A DNA stretch of 64,000 nucleotides. Origin: Microbispora corallina. Lineage in GTDB: Bacteria; Actinomycetota; Actinomycetes; Streptosporangiales; Streptosporangiaceae. Where the stretch lies: positions 33,759-97,758 of the forward strand of contig NZ_BOOC01000017.1 in the NCBI RefSeq assembly GCF_016863035.1, in the 5' to 3' direction. The notes under the pieces were generated by a model. The model was not told the DNA's origin, did no database searches, and saw only the letters and a program-made list of their open reading frames with translations. Of the stretch, positions 1 to 8,169 are shown in pieces. Every line of letters begins with the position of its first letter. The first letter of the stretch is position 1. A program made the translations under genes and the position numbers.

Positions 1-129
1 CGCCCCTCCAGCGCGTCCAAGCTGCTGTCGCGCAACCTCTACGTGTACGGCCTCGGCGGCATCGTCGCGCCGTTCATCGGAATCAAGCTCATCGACCTCC
101 TCATCCACTTCCTTCCGGGGATGCAGTAA
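1..129 (+). CDS. kdpB: KdpB, K+-transporting ATPase ATP-binding subunit (3' end only)
   Basis: Only the last 42 codons and the stop are inside the window; the 5' part lies upstream. The visible C-terminus contains [14 protein letters not shown] followed by a short hydrophobic tail, which matches the final membrane helix of KdpB, the P-type ATPase subunit that hydrolyses ATP in the KdpFABC high-affinity K+ pump. The stop TAA shares its last base with the ATG of kdpC (TAATG), so the two genes are translationally coupled in the usual kdp order. The catalytic P, A and N domains are not visible. Confidence 0.93.
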   Translation, partial: RPSSASKLLSRNLYVYGLGGIVAPFIGIKLIDLLIHFLPGMQ

Positions 130-1007
130 TGGAACGCCTGCCGAGCTGGCTCCGCCAGCACATCGCGGCGATCAGGGCGATCGTCGTGCTCACGCTGCTC
201 CTGGGCGGCGTCTACCCGCTCGTGATCACGGGCGTCGCCCAGGCCGTCTTCCACGCCGAGGCGAACGGCTCCGCCGTCCAGAAGGACGGCAAGGACGTGG
301 GGAGCGCCCTCGTCGGCCAGCTCTTCACCGACAAGAGCGGCAACCCCGTCGCGGGGTACTTCCAGAGCCGGCCGTCCGCGGCCGGCGCCGGGTACGACAT
401 GCTGTCCACGGCCGCGAGCAACCTCGGCCCCGAGGACGTCGTGGACGTCCTCCCGGTCCCGGGGGCCAAGGACGACGAGGGCAACCCCGACACCGGCAGG
501 CAGAGCCTGCTCACCCAGGTCTGCGCGAGATCCAAGGCGATCGGGGAGCTCGAGGGCGTCAGCGGGGCCCGGCCGTACTGTACGGCGGACGGGATCGGCG
601 CGGTGCTGAAGGTCTTCCCGGCCGTCGGCACGCCGACCCGGGCCGTCAGCGTCAACCAGGCCTGCCCCGCGACCCCGTTCGTCGCCGTCTACGAGGGCGT
701 GAAGGTCGAGTGCGGCAAGCCGGGCGAGGACTACTCGGCCGGCCGCACGGTCCCCGTCCGGGGCGGCGCGACCGCCGTGGTGCCGCCCGACGCGGTCACC
801 GCGAGCGGCAGCGGCCTCGACCCGGACATCTCCGTGGCGTACGCGGACCTTCAGGCGCCGCGGATCGCCCGGGAGCGCCACCTGCCCCTCGGGACGGTGC
901 GGACGCTGATCCGGGAGCACACGACCGGCCGCGCCCTCGGTTTCATGGGCGAGCCCGCCGTGAACGTGCTCGAGCTCAACCTCGCCCTCGACGGGAAGCG
1001 GGGGTAG
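129..1007 (+). CDS. kdpC: KdpC, K+-transporting ATPase subunit C, enlarged
   Basis: KdpC is the single-pass membrane subunit that stabilises the KdpFABC complex. A helix at about residues 16-38 is followed by the family signatures QSRPSAAGAGYD (79-90) and SNLGP (97-101), and by SGSGLDPDIS (226-235) near the C-terminus. The protein has 292 residues, whereas the family usually has about 190. The excess lies between roughly residues 102 and 220 and carries four cysteines (132, 151, 179, 195); as it follows the membrane helix it is probably outside the cytoplasm and could hold disulfides (inference). The start ATG overlaps the kdpB stop, which fixes it. kdpD follows 2 bases after the stop. Confidence 0.93.
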   Translation: MERLPSWLRQHIAAIRAIVVLTLLLGGVYPLVITGVAQAVFHAEANGSAVQKDGKDVGSALVGQLFTDKSGNPVAGYFQSRPSAAGAGYDMLSTAASNLGPEDVVDVLPVPGAKDDEGNPDTGRQSLLTQVCARSKAIGELEGVSGARPYCTADGIGAVLKVFPAVGTPTRAVSVNQACPATPFVAVYEGVKVECGKPGEDYSAGRTVPVRGGATAVVPPDAVTASGSGLDPDISVAYADLQAPRIARERHLPLGTVRTLIREHTTGRALGFMGEPAVNVLELNLALDGKRG

Positions 1008-1009
1008 CG

Positions 1010-3628
1010 GTGCGGCGCGGACGTCTCAGGGTCTACCTCGGCGCTGCGCCCGGCGTCGGGAAGACGTTCGCCATGCTGTGCGAGGGCCGCCGGGCGCTGG
1101 AGCGGGGCCGGGAGGTGGTCGTGGGCCTCGTGGAGACCCACGGCCGCCCCCGCACCGCGGAGCTGCTCGACGAGCTGGAGGTGGTCCCCCGCAGGCAGCT
1201 GATCCACCGGGGGACCGTCTTCGCCGAGATGGACGTCGACGCGATCATCGCGCGGGCTCCGCGGCTCGCGCTCGTCGACGAGCTCGCCCACACGAACGTC
1301 CCCGGCTCCCGCAACGTCAAGCGCTGGCAGGACATCGAGGAGCTCCTCGAGGCGGGCATCGACGTGATCTCCACGGTCAACATCCAGCACCTGGAGTCGG
1401 TCAACGACGTCGTCGAGCAGATCACCGGCATCCCGCAGCGGGAGACCGTCCCTGACGAGGTCGTCCGGCGGGCGGACCAGGTCGAGCTCGTCGACATGTC
1501 CCCGGAGGCCCTGCGCCGCCGGATGGCGCACGGCAACGTCTACGGACCGGAGAAGGTGGACGCCGCGCTGTCGAACTACTTCCGGGTCGGCAACCTCACG
1601 GCCCTGCGCGAGCTCGCCCTGCTGTGGGTGGCGGACAAGGTCGACGAGCAGCTCGACCGCTACCGCGCCGAACACGGCATCGCCGCCAAGTGGGAGGCCC
1701 GGGAGCGCGTGGTGGTCGCCCTGACGGGCGGCCCGGAGGGCGACACGCTGGTCCGCCGGGCCGCCCGCGTCGCCGCCCGCACCAAGGGCGCCGATCTGCT
1801 GGCCGTGCACATCACGAAGGCGGACGGCCTGTCGGGAGGCGATCCCGCCCTGCTGACCCGCCAGCGCGCCCTCGTCGAGAGCCTTGGCGGCACCTACCAC
1901 CAGGTCGTCGGCGACGACGTCCCCCGGGCGCTGCTCGCCTTCGCCCGCGGGGTCAACGCCACGCAGCTCGTGCTCGGCGCCTCCCGGCGGGGCAGGCTGG
2001 CGCAGCTGTTCGCGAGAGGCGTGGGCGTCGAGACCATCGCGCTGTCGGGCTCCATCGACGTGCACATGATCACGCACGACGAGGTCCGGCGGGGGCGCAC
2101 CCGCCCGTCGCGGTCGCGGGCGGCGCTGACCCGCAGGCGCCGCCTGGCCGGCTGGGCCGTCGCGTTCGTCCTGCTCCCGGTGCTCACCGCGACGCTGGTG
2201 CCGTTCCGGGACGCGCTGTCGCTGCCGAGCTTCATCCTGCTGTTCCTCAGCATGGTGGTCGGGGTGGCGCTGGTCGGCGGCATGTGGCCGGCGATGACGG
2301 CGGCCGTCGGGGGCTCGCTGCTGCTCAACTACTTCTTCACGCCGCCGGTCGGCGAGTTCACCATCTCCGACCCGGAGAACCTGTTCGCCCTGGTCGTCTT
2401 CGTCCTCGTCGCCGCCGCGGTCAGCACGATCGTCGACCTCGCGGCCCGCCGGACGAGGGAGGCGGCCCGGGCCGGCGCCGACGCCGAGATCCTCTCGACG
2501 CTGGCCGGGCACGTGCTGCGCGGCGAGGCCGCCGTGCCGACCCTGCTCGCGCGCATGCGGGAGACGTTCGGGCTCGCGTCGGTGTCGCTGCTGGAGCGCC
2601 GCCCCGAGGCCGGGCAGGGCCCGGACGACCGGTCCGACCCGGTCGCCTGGCGCATCGTCGCGACCGCGGGCGGGCCGCCGTGCGGCTCCCCGGGGGACGC
2701 GGACACCGACGTCGACGTGGGCGACGACCTGGTCCTGGTCGCCAGGGGCAGGCTGCTGGACGCCTCCGACCGGCGGGTGATCGAGGCGTTCGCCGCCGAG
2801 ATCGCCGTGGCCCTGCGGCAGGAGCGCCTGGAGGAGGAGGCGGAGGCGGCCCGGCCGCTCGCCGAGGCCGACCGGATGCGCACCGCCCTGCTCGCCGCCG
2901 TCAGCCACGACCTGCGTACCCCACTGGCGAGCGCCAAGGCGGCCGTCGAGAGCCTGCGCAGCCGCGACGTCGACTGGTCGCCCGAAGACAGGGACGAACT
3001 GCTGGCCACCGCGGACGAGTCGCTGACGCGGCTCGACCGGCTGGTCGCGAACCTGCTCGACATGAGCCGGCTGCAGGCCGGAGTCCTGGGCGCGGTCGCC
3101 CAGCCGGTCGCGGTCGAGGAGATCGTCCCCCGGGTGATCGACGACCTCGGGCCGCCGGCCGGCGAGATCACCCCGGACATCCCGCTCGACCTGCCCGACG
3201 TCGTCGCCGACCCCGCCCTGCTCGAACGGGTGCTGGTCAACCTGGTCTCCAACGCGGTGCGTTACACGCCGCCGGGGGAGAAGGTGCTCCTCACGGCCAG
3301 CACGCACGGGGACCACGTGGAGATCCGGGTGGTCGACCGGGGCCCCGGCATCCCCCCGGACGCCTACGACCGGGTGTTCCTGCCGTTCCAGCGGCTGGGC
3401 GACCGGGACAACCACACCGGGGTGGGGCTGGGGCTGGCCCTGTCGCGCGGGCTGTCGGAGGCGATGGGCGGAACGCTCACCCCCGAGGAGACGCCGGGCG
3501 GCGGCCTCACGATGACCGTCACGCTGCCGCTGTCCTTACGCGCGCGGCGCCCGGACGGCGACACCGGCGGGATCGCCGGGGCCGTCCCTGACGAAGCCCC
3601 GGCGGGTGTGGAGGAGGCCTCGCCGTGA
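1010..3628 (+). CDS. kdpD: KdpD, turgor/K+ sensor histidine kinase
   Basis: Membrane sensor kinase that phosphorylates KdpE when K+ is limiting. I place the start at GTG 1010, because the protein from there opens RLRVYLGAAPGVGKT like other KdpD proteins; the frame stays open upstream but runs inside kdpC. Order of domains: KdpD N-terminal domain with Walker A GAAPGVGKT (residues 11-19) and VDELAHTNVPG near 88; a universal-stress-like domain at about 230-355; four membrane helices at about 380-480; a GAF-like segment; a DHp helix with SHDLRTPLAS (phospho-acceptor His about 633); and a HATPase domain with NLVSNAVRYTPPG and a GVGLGLALSRG G-box. About 872 residues, normal length. The last four bases (GTGA) overlap kdpE. 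Confidence 0.95.
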   Translation: MRRGRLRVYLGAAPGVGKTFAMLCEGRRALERGREVVVGLVETHGRPRTAELLDELEVVPRRQLIHRGTVFAEMDVDAIIARAPRLALVDELAHTNVPGSRNVKRWQDIEELLEAGIDVISTVNIQHLESVNDVVEQITGIPQRETVPDEVVRRADQVELVDMSPEALRRRMAHGNVYGPEKVDAALSNYFRVGNLTALRELALLWVADKVDEQLDRYRAEHGIAAKWEARERVVVALTGGPEGDTLVRRAARVAARTKGADLLAVHITKADGLSGGDPALLTRQRALVESLGGTYHQVVGDDVPRALLAFARGVNATQLVLGASRRGRLAQLFARGVGVETIALSGSIDVHMITHDEVRRGRTRPSRSRAALTRRRRLAGWAVAFVLLPVLTATLVPFRDALSLPSFILLFLSMVVGVALVGGMWPAMTAAVGGSLLLNYFFTPPVGEFTISDPENLFALVVFVLVAAAVSTIVDLAARRTREAARAGADAEILSTLAGHVLRGEAAVPTLLARMRETFGLASVSLLERRPEAGQGPDDRSDPVAWRIVATAGGPPCGSPGDADTDVDVGDDLVLVARGRLLDASDRRVIEAFAAEIAVALRQERLEEEAEAARPLAEADRMRTALLAAVSHDLRTPLASAKAAVESLRSRDVDWSPEDRDELLATADESLTRLDRLVANLLDMSRLQAGVLGAVAQPVAVEEIVPRVIDDLGPPAGEITPDIPLDLPDVVADPALLERVLVNLVSNAVRYTPPGEKVLLTASTHGDHVEIRVVDRGPGIPPDAYDRVFLPFQRLGDRDNHTGVGLGLALSRGLSEAMGGTLTPEETPGGGLTMTVTLPLSLRARRPDGDTGGIAGAVPDEAPAGVEEASP

Positions 3629-4293
3629 GCCGCATCCTGGTCGTGGACGACGAGCCGCAGATCCTGCGCGCGCTGCGGATCAACCTCGTGGCCCGCCGGT
3701 ACGAGGTCGCGGTGGCGCCCGACGGCGGGTCGGCGCTGCGCGAGGCCGCCGACTGGCGTCCCGACCTGGTCGTGCTCGACCTCGGCCTGCCCGACATGGA
3801 CGGGCTCGACGTCATCCACGGCCTGCGCGGCTGGACGCGCGTGCCGATCATCGTGCTGTCCGGGCGGGCCGGCAACCAGGACAAGGTGGACGCCCTCGAC
3901 GCGGGGGCCGACGACTACGTGACCAAGCCGTTCGGGATCGACGAGCTGCTCGCCCGCGTCCGCGCGGTCACCCGCAGGACGGCCGTGCAGGAGGCGGAGC
4001 TGGCCCGGGTCGTGATCGGCGACCACGTGGTGGACCTGATCGGCAAGACCGTCTCCGGCGACGTGCGGCTGACGCCCACCGAGTGGCACATCCTGGAGCT
4101 GCTCCTGCGCAACCCCGGCAAGCTGGTCAGCCAGCGGCAGCTGCTGACCGAGGTGTGGGGCCCGGCGTTCGTCAAGGAGACGAACTACCTGCGGCAGTAC
4201 ATGGCCCAGCTGCGCCGCAAGCTGGAGCGGGACCCCGCCCATCCCGTCCACCTGATCACCGAGCCTGGCATGGGCTACCGCTTCAAGCCCTGA
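3625..4293 (+). CDS. kdpE: KdpE, OmpR-family response regulator
   Basis: DNA-binding partner of KdpD, 222 residues. The receiver domain (1-115) has the acidic pair DDE at 8-10, phospho-acceptor D52 in LVVLDLGLPDMDG, and K at VTKPFG. The C-terminal winged helix (about 130-222) contains LTPTEWHILELLLRNPGKLV and the terminal GMGYRFKP, typical of OmpR/PhoB proteins, which bind direct repeats spaced about 11 bp. Starts with GTG overlapping the kdpD stop. It ends 3 bases from the stop of a convergent antiporter gene, so no room is left for a separate terminator. It is the obvious candidate reader of the four-box elements found at 6.4-11.2 kb (inference). Confidence 0.95.
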   Translation: MSRILVVDDEPQILRALRINLVARRYEVAVAPDGGSALREAADWRPDLVVLDLGLPDMDGLDVIHGLRGWTRVPIIVLSGRAGNQDKVDALDAGADDYVTKPFGIDELLARVRAVTRRTAVQEAELARVVIGDHVVDLIGKTVSGDVRLTPTEWHILELLLRNPGKLVSQRQLLTEVWGPAFVKETNYLRQYMAQLRRKLERDPAHPVHLITEPGMGYRFKP

Positions 4294-4296
4294 CGC

Positions 4297-5841
4297 TCAC
4301 TCCTCGATGTAGCGCAGGTCCTGCCGGTCGAGGCGGCGCTGGAGCCGGCGGTAGGTGCCCTCGCCGATCTCGCCGGCCGCGTGCATCCGGGCCAGCGCCT
4401 CGGCCTGCACGGCGACCACCTCCCGGCGGATCTGGCCGTACGTGCCGGTCAGGTCCTCCTGCTCCTGGTCGAGCTCCTGCTGGATCCGCAGGGACCGCCG
4501 GACCTGGTGCAGCACCGCCGGCGGCGCGGCCTCCAGGTCGGCGAGCTGCTCGACGTGCCGTGCCGCCACGTCGGTGAGCCGCCGCCGCGCCCGGACGTAC
4601 TCGGCCTGGGAGTCGCCGGCGGGCACGGCGAGGCCCGACAGGCGCACGAGCGGCGCCAGCGTGAAGCCCTGGACCACGAGCGAGATGACGATGACGCCGG
4701 TCGCCAGCACCACGAGCAGGCCGCGGTGGGGGAGCGGCTGTCCTGAGGCCGTCGTGAGCGGGATGGACAGCGCGGCCGCCAGGGGGACGACGCCGCGTGC
4801 CCCCGCCCAGGAGACGACGGCCGACACCGGCCAGGACGGGCGGAACCGGCCGCCGCCGCGCCGCTGGAAGAGGGCCGTCAGCGGGACCATCCAGGCCACC
4901 CGCACCACCACGAGCGTGAGCGCGACGACGAGGACGGCCGCGACCCAGGGCCGCTCGGATGCCGCGAGATGACGGATCTGCCCGGGGAGCTGGAGGCCGA
5001 TCAGGCTGAACACCACGCTCTCCAGCAGGAAGATCACCGTGCCGTATACGGCCGCGAGCTGGAGCCGGATCCGGGCGTCGGTCAGCTCGTGCTGACGGGC
5101 GCCGATGATCACCGCGGACACGATCACGGCGGTGACGCCCGAGGCGCCCACCGCCTCGGCGAGCACGTAGCCGAGGTACGGCACGATCAGCGCGACGACG
5201 CTCTCCAGGATCGGGTCCTCGGTGCGCCGCCGGACGAACGAGACCCCGGCGGCCACCACGGCGCCGACGACGGCGCCGCCGGCGGCCAGGCGCACGAAGT
5301 CGACGGCCACCGAGGACCAGCCCGCGACGCCGCCGGCGACGGCCGCCGCGGTGGCGATCCTGAACAGGATGAGGCTGGTGGCGTCGTTGAACAGGCTCTC
5401 GGCCTGCACGAGCGTCTGCAGCCGGGGCGGCAGCGCGAGCCGGCGGCCCAGGGCGGTCACGGCCACCGGGTCGGTGCTGGCCAGGACGGCCCCGAGCACG
5501 AACCCCAGCGCGATCGGCAGGGGGGTGAGGAGGGTGGTGACGAAGCCCACGGCGGCCGCGGAGACCAGCACGAGGCCGACCGCGAGCAGGGTCACCGGCC
5601 GCCACAGCCGGCGCAGCTCCCGCCAGGACAGCTCCTCGCCCGCCGCGTACAGCAGGGGCGGGAGCACCACCAGGCTGACGATCTCGGGAGTGACGTGGAT
5701 CTGCTCGGCGATCGGCAGCATCCCCACGGCCACGCCGGCGACGACCAGCAGGGAGGGCGCCGGCACCCGGATGCGCCCGGCGAACGTGGCGACCACGGTG
5801 GCCATGGCGACCAGGAACAGCACGATCTGCACGCTCTGCAC
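4297..5841 (-). CDS. CPA1-family Na+(K+)/H+ antiporter
   Basis: Membrane cation/proton exchanger of the bacterial NhaP/YjcE type, 514 residues. About eleven to twelve hydrophobic helices fill residues 1-400. The core contains LASTDPVAVTALGRRL and QAESLFNDATSLILFR, where the ESLFND aspartate is the ion-binding motif of CPA1 exchangers. A charged, coiled-coil-prone cytoplasmic tail (about 410-514, rich in Arg, Glu and Gln) follows. The gene lies downstream of the SAV_915 gene and the small peptide gene on the same strand, with an 84-bp gap, so it may be read from the four-box promoter at 6381-6430 or from its own promoter. Whether Na+ or K+ is carried cannot be told from sequence; the K+-related neighbours favour a role in cation balance. 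Confidence 0.88.
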   Translation of the reverse strand: MQSVQIVLFLVAMATVVATFAGRIRVPAPSLLVVAGVAVGMLPIAEQIHVTPEIVSLVVLPPLLYAAGEELSWRELRRLWRPVTLLAVGLVLVSAAAVGFVTTLLTPLPIALGFVLGAVLASTDPVAVTALGRRLALPPRLQTLVQAESLFNDATSLILFRIATAAAVAGGVAGWSSVAVDFVRLAAGGAVVGAVVAAGVSFVRRRTEDPILESVVALIVPYLGYVLAEAVGASGVTAVIVSAVIIGARQHELTDARIRLQLAAVYGTVIFLLESVVFSLIGLQLPGQIRHLAASERPWVAAVLVVALTLVVVRVAWMVPLTALFQRRGGGRFRPSWPVSAVVSWAGARGVVPLAAALSIPLTTASGQPLPHRGLLVVLATGVIVISLVVQGFTLAPLVRLSGLAVPAGDSQAEYVRARRRLTDVAARHVEQLADLEAAPPAVLHQVRRSLRIQQELDQEQEDLTGTYGQIRREVVAVQAEALARMHAAGEIGEGTYRRLQRRLDRQDLRYIEE

Positions 5842-5925
5842 GGGCTTCCTCCGGCATCCCTCAGAATGCCGACCAGACTTCCCGGCTCACCAGGTCACCA
5901 CGGTACAGGATGAGCGATCAGGTCA

Positions 5926-6048
5926 TTAACGCCCGCACACGCACATACTTCCCTCGTCGCCGGACGGCTCGGGGTCGTCGTCCTGGCCGGAGCCGTCCGC
6001 CGGGTCCTGGCGGGTGTCCGCCGCGAGGTCCTGCCCGAGCGCGCACAT
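5926..6048 (-). CDS. 40-residue acidic peptide with C-terminal CxC
   Basis: Small gene that automatic calling would miss. The ATG (6048-6046) overlaps the stop of the SAV_915 gene as TGATG, and AGGAG sits 6 bases before it, so it should be translated by coupling. Nearly every third position is G or C, as expected for a real gene here. The peptide starts MCALGQDLAADT, has an acidic middle (DDDPEPSGDEG) and ends SMCVCGR-stop: three cysteines, one at position 2 and two in a terminal CxC. I recognise no family. It could be a metal- or redox-binding peptide, a partner of the SAV_915 protein, or a ribosomally made peptide precursor; no modification enzyme gene is visible nearby. Confidence 0.55.
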   Translation of the reverse strand: MCALGQDLAADTRQDPADGSGQDDDPEPSGDEGSMCVCGR

Positions 6049-6308
6049 CACGCGCTCCTAAGGGCCGGGCGGCTCATGGTCCCGGCCGGGTCGACGACGA
6101 CGCCGACGACGTCCAGGTCCTTGATCAACGCGCGGAGCGCGGGCTCGCCGAGGCGGACCCACGGCTGCTCCTGGCCCAGCACCCGGGCCAGCTTCAGTGG
6201 CGAGGTGAACGCCACGGACGTCCTCTTGCCCGAGGCGGTCCGGAACAGGCGGAGGGCCAGGGTGGTCGTCCCGGGGCGGACGGGCACGTACAGCGGATCT
6301 CGCGACAT
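6048..6308 (-). CDS. SAV_915-family protein
   Basis: 86-residue cytoplasmic protein. The segment LRLFRTASGKRTSVAFTSP followed by WVRLGEPALRALIKDLDV matches, by my recall, the actinobacterial SAV_915 family of unknown function, related to the SseB N-terminal fold. No signal peptide or membrane helix is seen. It is the first gene of a probable minus-strand unit SAV_915 - 40-residue peptide - antiporter. Upstream, on the same strand, are the four-box element (6430-6381) and a TAGCGT -10-like hexamer (6353-6348), which places the gene in the same putative regulon as the decarboxylase and KimA genes. Confidence 0.75.
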   Translation of the reverse strand: MSRDPLYVPVRPGTTTLALRLFRTASGKRTSVAFTSPLKLARVLGQEQPWVRLGEPALRALIKDLDVVGVVVDPAGTMSRPALRSA

Positions 6309-6380
6309 CAGGGGTCTTCGTCTCCGTTCGGAAGCACTACATGGGCGACGCTAGGCCGTTCCGCGCCTCCGGGAGCCGTC

Positions 6381-6430
6381 CCTGACGGAATCCCGACGCC
6401 GCGGGCCCCGACGCTGACGCGAACCTGATG
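6381..6430 (-). promoter_or_regulatory. Four-box element A (upstream of SAV_915 gene)
   Basis: Reading the minus strand, boxes CATCAGG (6430-6424), CGTCAGC (6419-6413), CGTCGGG (6398-6392) and CGTCAGG (6387-6381) start 11, 21 and 11 bases apart. A TAGCGT hexamer starts 28 bases after the end of the last box (6353-6348). The same geometry recurs at three other promoters in this island. Direct repeats on an 11-bp period are typical of OmpR/PhoB-type regulators, so this is read as two tandem dimer sites. Confidence 0.7.
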
Positions 6431-6501
6431 CCCGCCGCGGGCGGCGCGGCCCGCGCGCCCGGCCCGCACGCCCGGCATGGAAGGCGGCACCGTGAGGGGG
6501 A

Positions 6502-6551
6502 CGTAAGGCGCGCGTCAGGGTTGGCGCGGCGGCCGTCAGAGAACCGTCACG
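6502..6551 (+). promoter_or_regulatory. Four-box element B (upstream of lysA-like gene)
   Basis: Boxes CGTAAGG (6502), CGTCAGG (6513), CGTCAGA (6534) and CGTCACG (6545) start 11, 21 and 11 bases apart. A further CGTGAGG lies 11 bases upstream at 6491. The hexamer TAGCGT (6579-6584), inside GCCTAGCGTCG, starts 28 bases after the last box, exactly as in element A, where the same GCCTAGCGTCG string occurs. The downstream gene is the diaminopimelate decarboxylase paralogue at 6680. Confidence 0.72.
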
Positions 6552-6679
6552 ATGCCGCTGAACAGGGAAGTCGCCGCCTAGCGTCGGTGTCGTCGCCATC
6601 GGCGCCGCGGCACGCGCCGTCCCCGGGCCACCGCCCGCAGCGCCCCGCGGCACCGCCCCTACCACCTCGTGAGGACGAC

Positions 6680-8008
6680 ATGACTCTGCTGATCACACCT
6701 CCGCGGACCCCGGAGACGGCGACCGGCCCGTGGCCGGCCACCATGCGCTTCACCGCGGGCGGGCGGGCCGCGCTCGGCGGCGTCGACCTCATGGAGGTCG
6801 TCCGGCGCTTCGGCACTCCGGCGTACGTGATGGACGAGGCGGACGTCCGGCTGCGCTGCCGGGCCTACCGGAGCGCGCTGCCCCGTGCCGAGATCGCGTA
6901 CGCGGCCAAGGCGTTCTGGTGCCGCGCGATGGCCGCCTGGGTGCGGTCGGAGGGGCTGTCCCTCGACGTGTGCTCGGCCGGCGAACTGGCCGTGGCGCGC
7001 TCCGCAGGCTTCCCCGCCGACCGGATCATCCTGCACGGCAACGCCAAGACCCCGGCGGACCTGCGGGCGGCCGTGGACGAGCGGGTCGGCCGCGTCGTGA
7101 TCGACGACATCGCCGAGATCAACCGTCTCGCCGCCCTCGTGCCCGCCGGCACCCGGCAGAAGGTGCTGGTGCGGGTGATCCCCGACATCGAGGCCGGGGC
7201 CCACGCGGCGATCCGCACGGGCGGCGAGGACCACAAGTTCGGGCTGTCGATCGGGGGCGGGGCCGCGGGGGAGGCCGTGAGCCGGATCCTCGCCCAGCCG
7301 CGCCTGGAGCTGGTCGGCCTGCACTGCCACCTCGGGTCCCAGATCGCCGACGCCGCGCCGTACGAGGAGGCCGCGCGCGTGCTCGTGGAGCAGCTGGCCC
7401 GCATCAGGGACGCCCACGGTGTCGTGCTTCCCCAGCTGGACCTCGGCGGCGGCCACGCCATCGCGTACACGAGCGGGCAGACGGGCCTGGCCCCCGCCCG
7501 GCTCGCGGCGGTGGCCGCGTCGGTCGAGGAGCGCAGCGCCGGGATCGGCCTGCCGGTCCCGCGGCTCACGTTCGAGCCCGGCCGCGCCGTCAGCGGGCCC
7601 GCCGGGGTGACGCTCTACCGGGTGATCGCGGTCAAGAAGGGGCTGCGCCGCACGTACGTCGCGGTCGACGGCGGCATGAGCGACAACCCCCGGCCCGCCC
7701 TGTACGGCGCGCCGCACGAGGTGCGCATGATCGGCCGGGCGAGCCTCGCGGGCGAGCGCGAGTACATGGTGGTCGGCCACCACTGCGAGTCGGGCGACAC
7801 GCTGGCCGAGGCCGTCCGCCTGCCCGCCGACGTCCGGCCGGGTGACGTGCTCGGGGTCGCCGCCACCGGCGCCTACAACCACACGATGGCCTCGACGTAC
7901 AACATGACCGGCCGCCCGCCGGTCGTCGCCGTGAGCCGCGGCGCCGCCCGCCTGGTCGTCCGCCGTGAGGGCGTCGACGACCTGCTGCGGCGCGACGTCG
8001 GCCTCTGA
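6680..8008 (+). CDS. Diaminopimelate decarboxylase-like PLP enzyme (LysA family)
   Basis: Fold-type III PLP decarboxylase of 442 residues, expected to convert meso-diaminopimelate to lysine and CO2. Seen: the PLP-binding lysine in YAAKAFWC (K77), HCHLGSQI, the glycine-rich DLGGGHA, FEPGR, and the active-site HHCESGD motif near the C-terminus. The start ATG 6680 has GAGG 7 bases before it and brings the length to the family norm. The gene is preceded by four-box element B and a TAGCGT -10. It sits among K+ transport genes rather than with lysine or arginyl-tRNA genes, so it is probably a second, stress-regulated paralogue (inference); a related substrate such as another amino-acid derivative cannot be excluded. 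Confidence 0.85.
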   Translation: MTLLITPPRTPETATGPWPATMRFTAGGRAALGGVDLMEVVRRFGTPAYVMDEADVRLRCRAYRSALPRAEIAYAAKAFWCRAMAAWVRSEGLSLDVCSAGELAVARSAGFPADRIILHGNAKTPADLRAAVDERVGRVVIDDIAEINRLAALVPAGTRQKVLVRVIPDIEAGAHAAIRTGGEDHKFGLSIGGGAAGEAVSRILAQPRLELVGLHCHLGSQIADAAPYEEAARVLVEQLARIRDAHGVVLPQLDLGGGHAIAYTSGQTGLAPARLAAVAASVEERSAGIGLPVPRLTFEPGRAVSGPAGVTLYRVIAVKKGLRRTYVAVDGGMSDNPRPALYGAPHEVRMIGRASLAGEREYMVVGHHCESGDTLAEAVRLPADVRPGDVLGVAATGAYNHTMASTYNMTGRPPVVAVSRGAARLVVRREGVDDLLRRDVGL

Positions 8009-8041
8009 GCCGGGCCCGCGGACGTCCGGACGGCGCCGCAT

Positions 8042-8056
8042 CCGGGCTCCGCCCGG
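8042..8056 (+). terminator. Small hairpin after the lysA-like gene
   Basis: CCGGGC-TCC-GCCCGG forms a 6-bp perfect stem 34 bases after the stop. There is no T-run, so it is at best a weak actinomycete-type terminator. It directly abuts box 1 of element C. Confidence 0.35.
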
Positions 8057-8106
8057 CGTCAGGGCGGCGTAGGGAATCGTCTTCCCGGCGTCAAGGACCC
8101 GTACGG
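8057..8106 (+). promoter_or_regulatory. Four-box element C (upstream of kimA-like gene)
   Basis: Boxes CGTCAGG (8057), CGTAGGG (8068), CGTCAAG (8089) and CGTACGG (8100) repeat the 11-21-11 spacing of elements A, B and D. A -10-like TGACGAT begins 28 bases after the last box (8134-8140) and is followed by GGGG, as in element D. Confidence 0.7.
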
Positions 8107-8169
8107 GCGTCCGGCCGCACACAGGACACCAGGTGACGATGGGGACGTATCCCCAACCAGGAGAAAGCG

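Noticed and set aside
710..1009. N-terminal extension of KdpD from 710
   Set aside because: The stretch lies inside kdpC in another frame and translates to Arg/Pro/Gly-rich sequence; the KdpD domain begins right after GTG 1010.
8009..8169. c-di-AMP (ydaO-type) riboswitch upstream of the kimA-like gene
   Set aside because: Expected because Bacillus kimA has one, but the conserved ydaO sequence blocks are not seen; the space is filled by a short hairpin and four-box element C.
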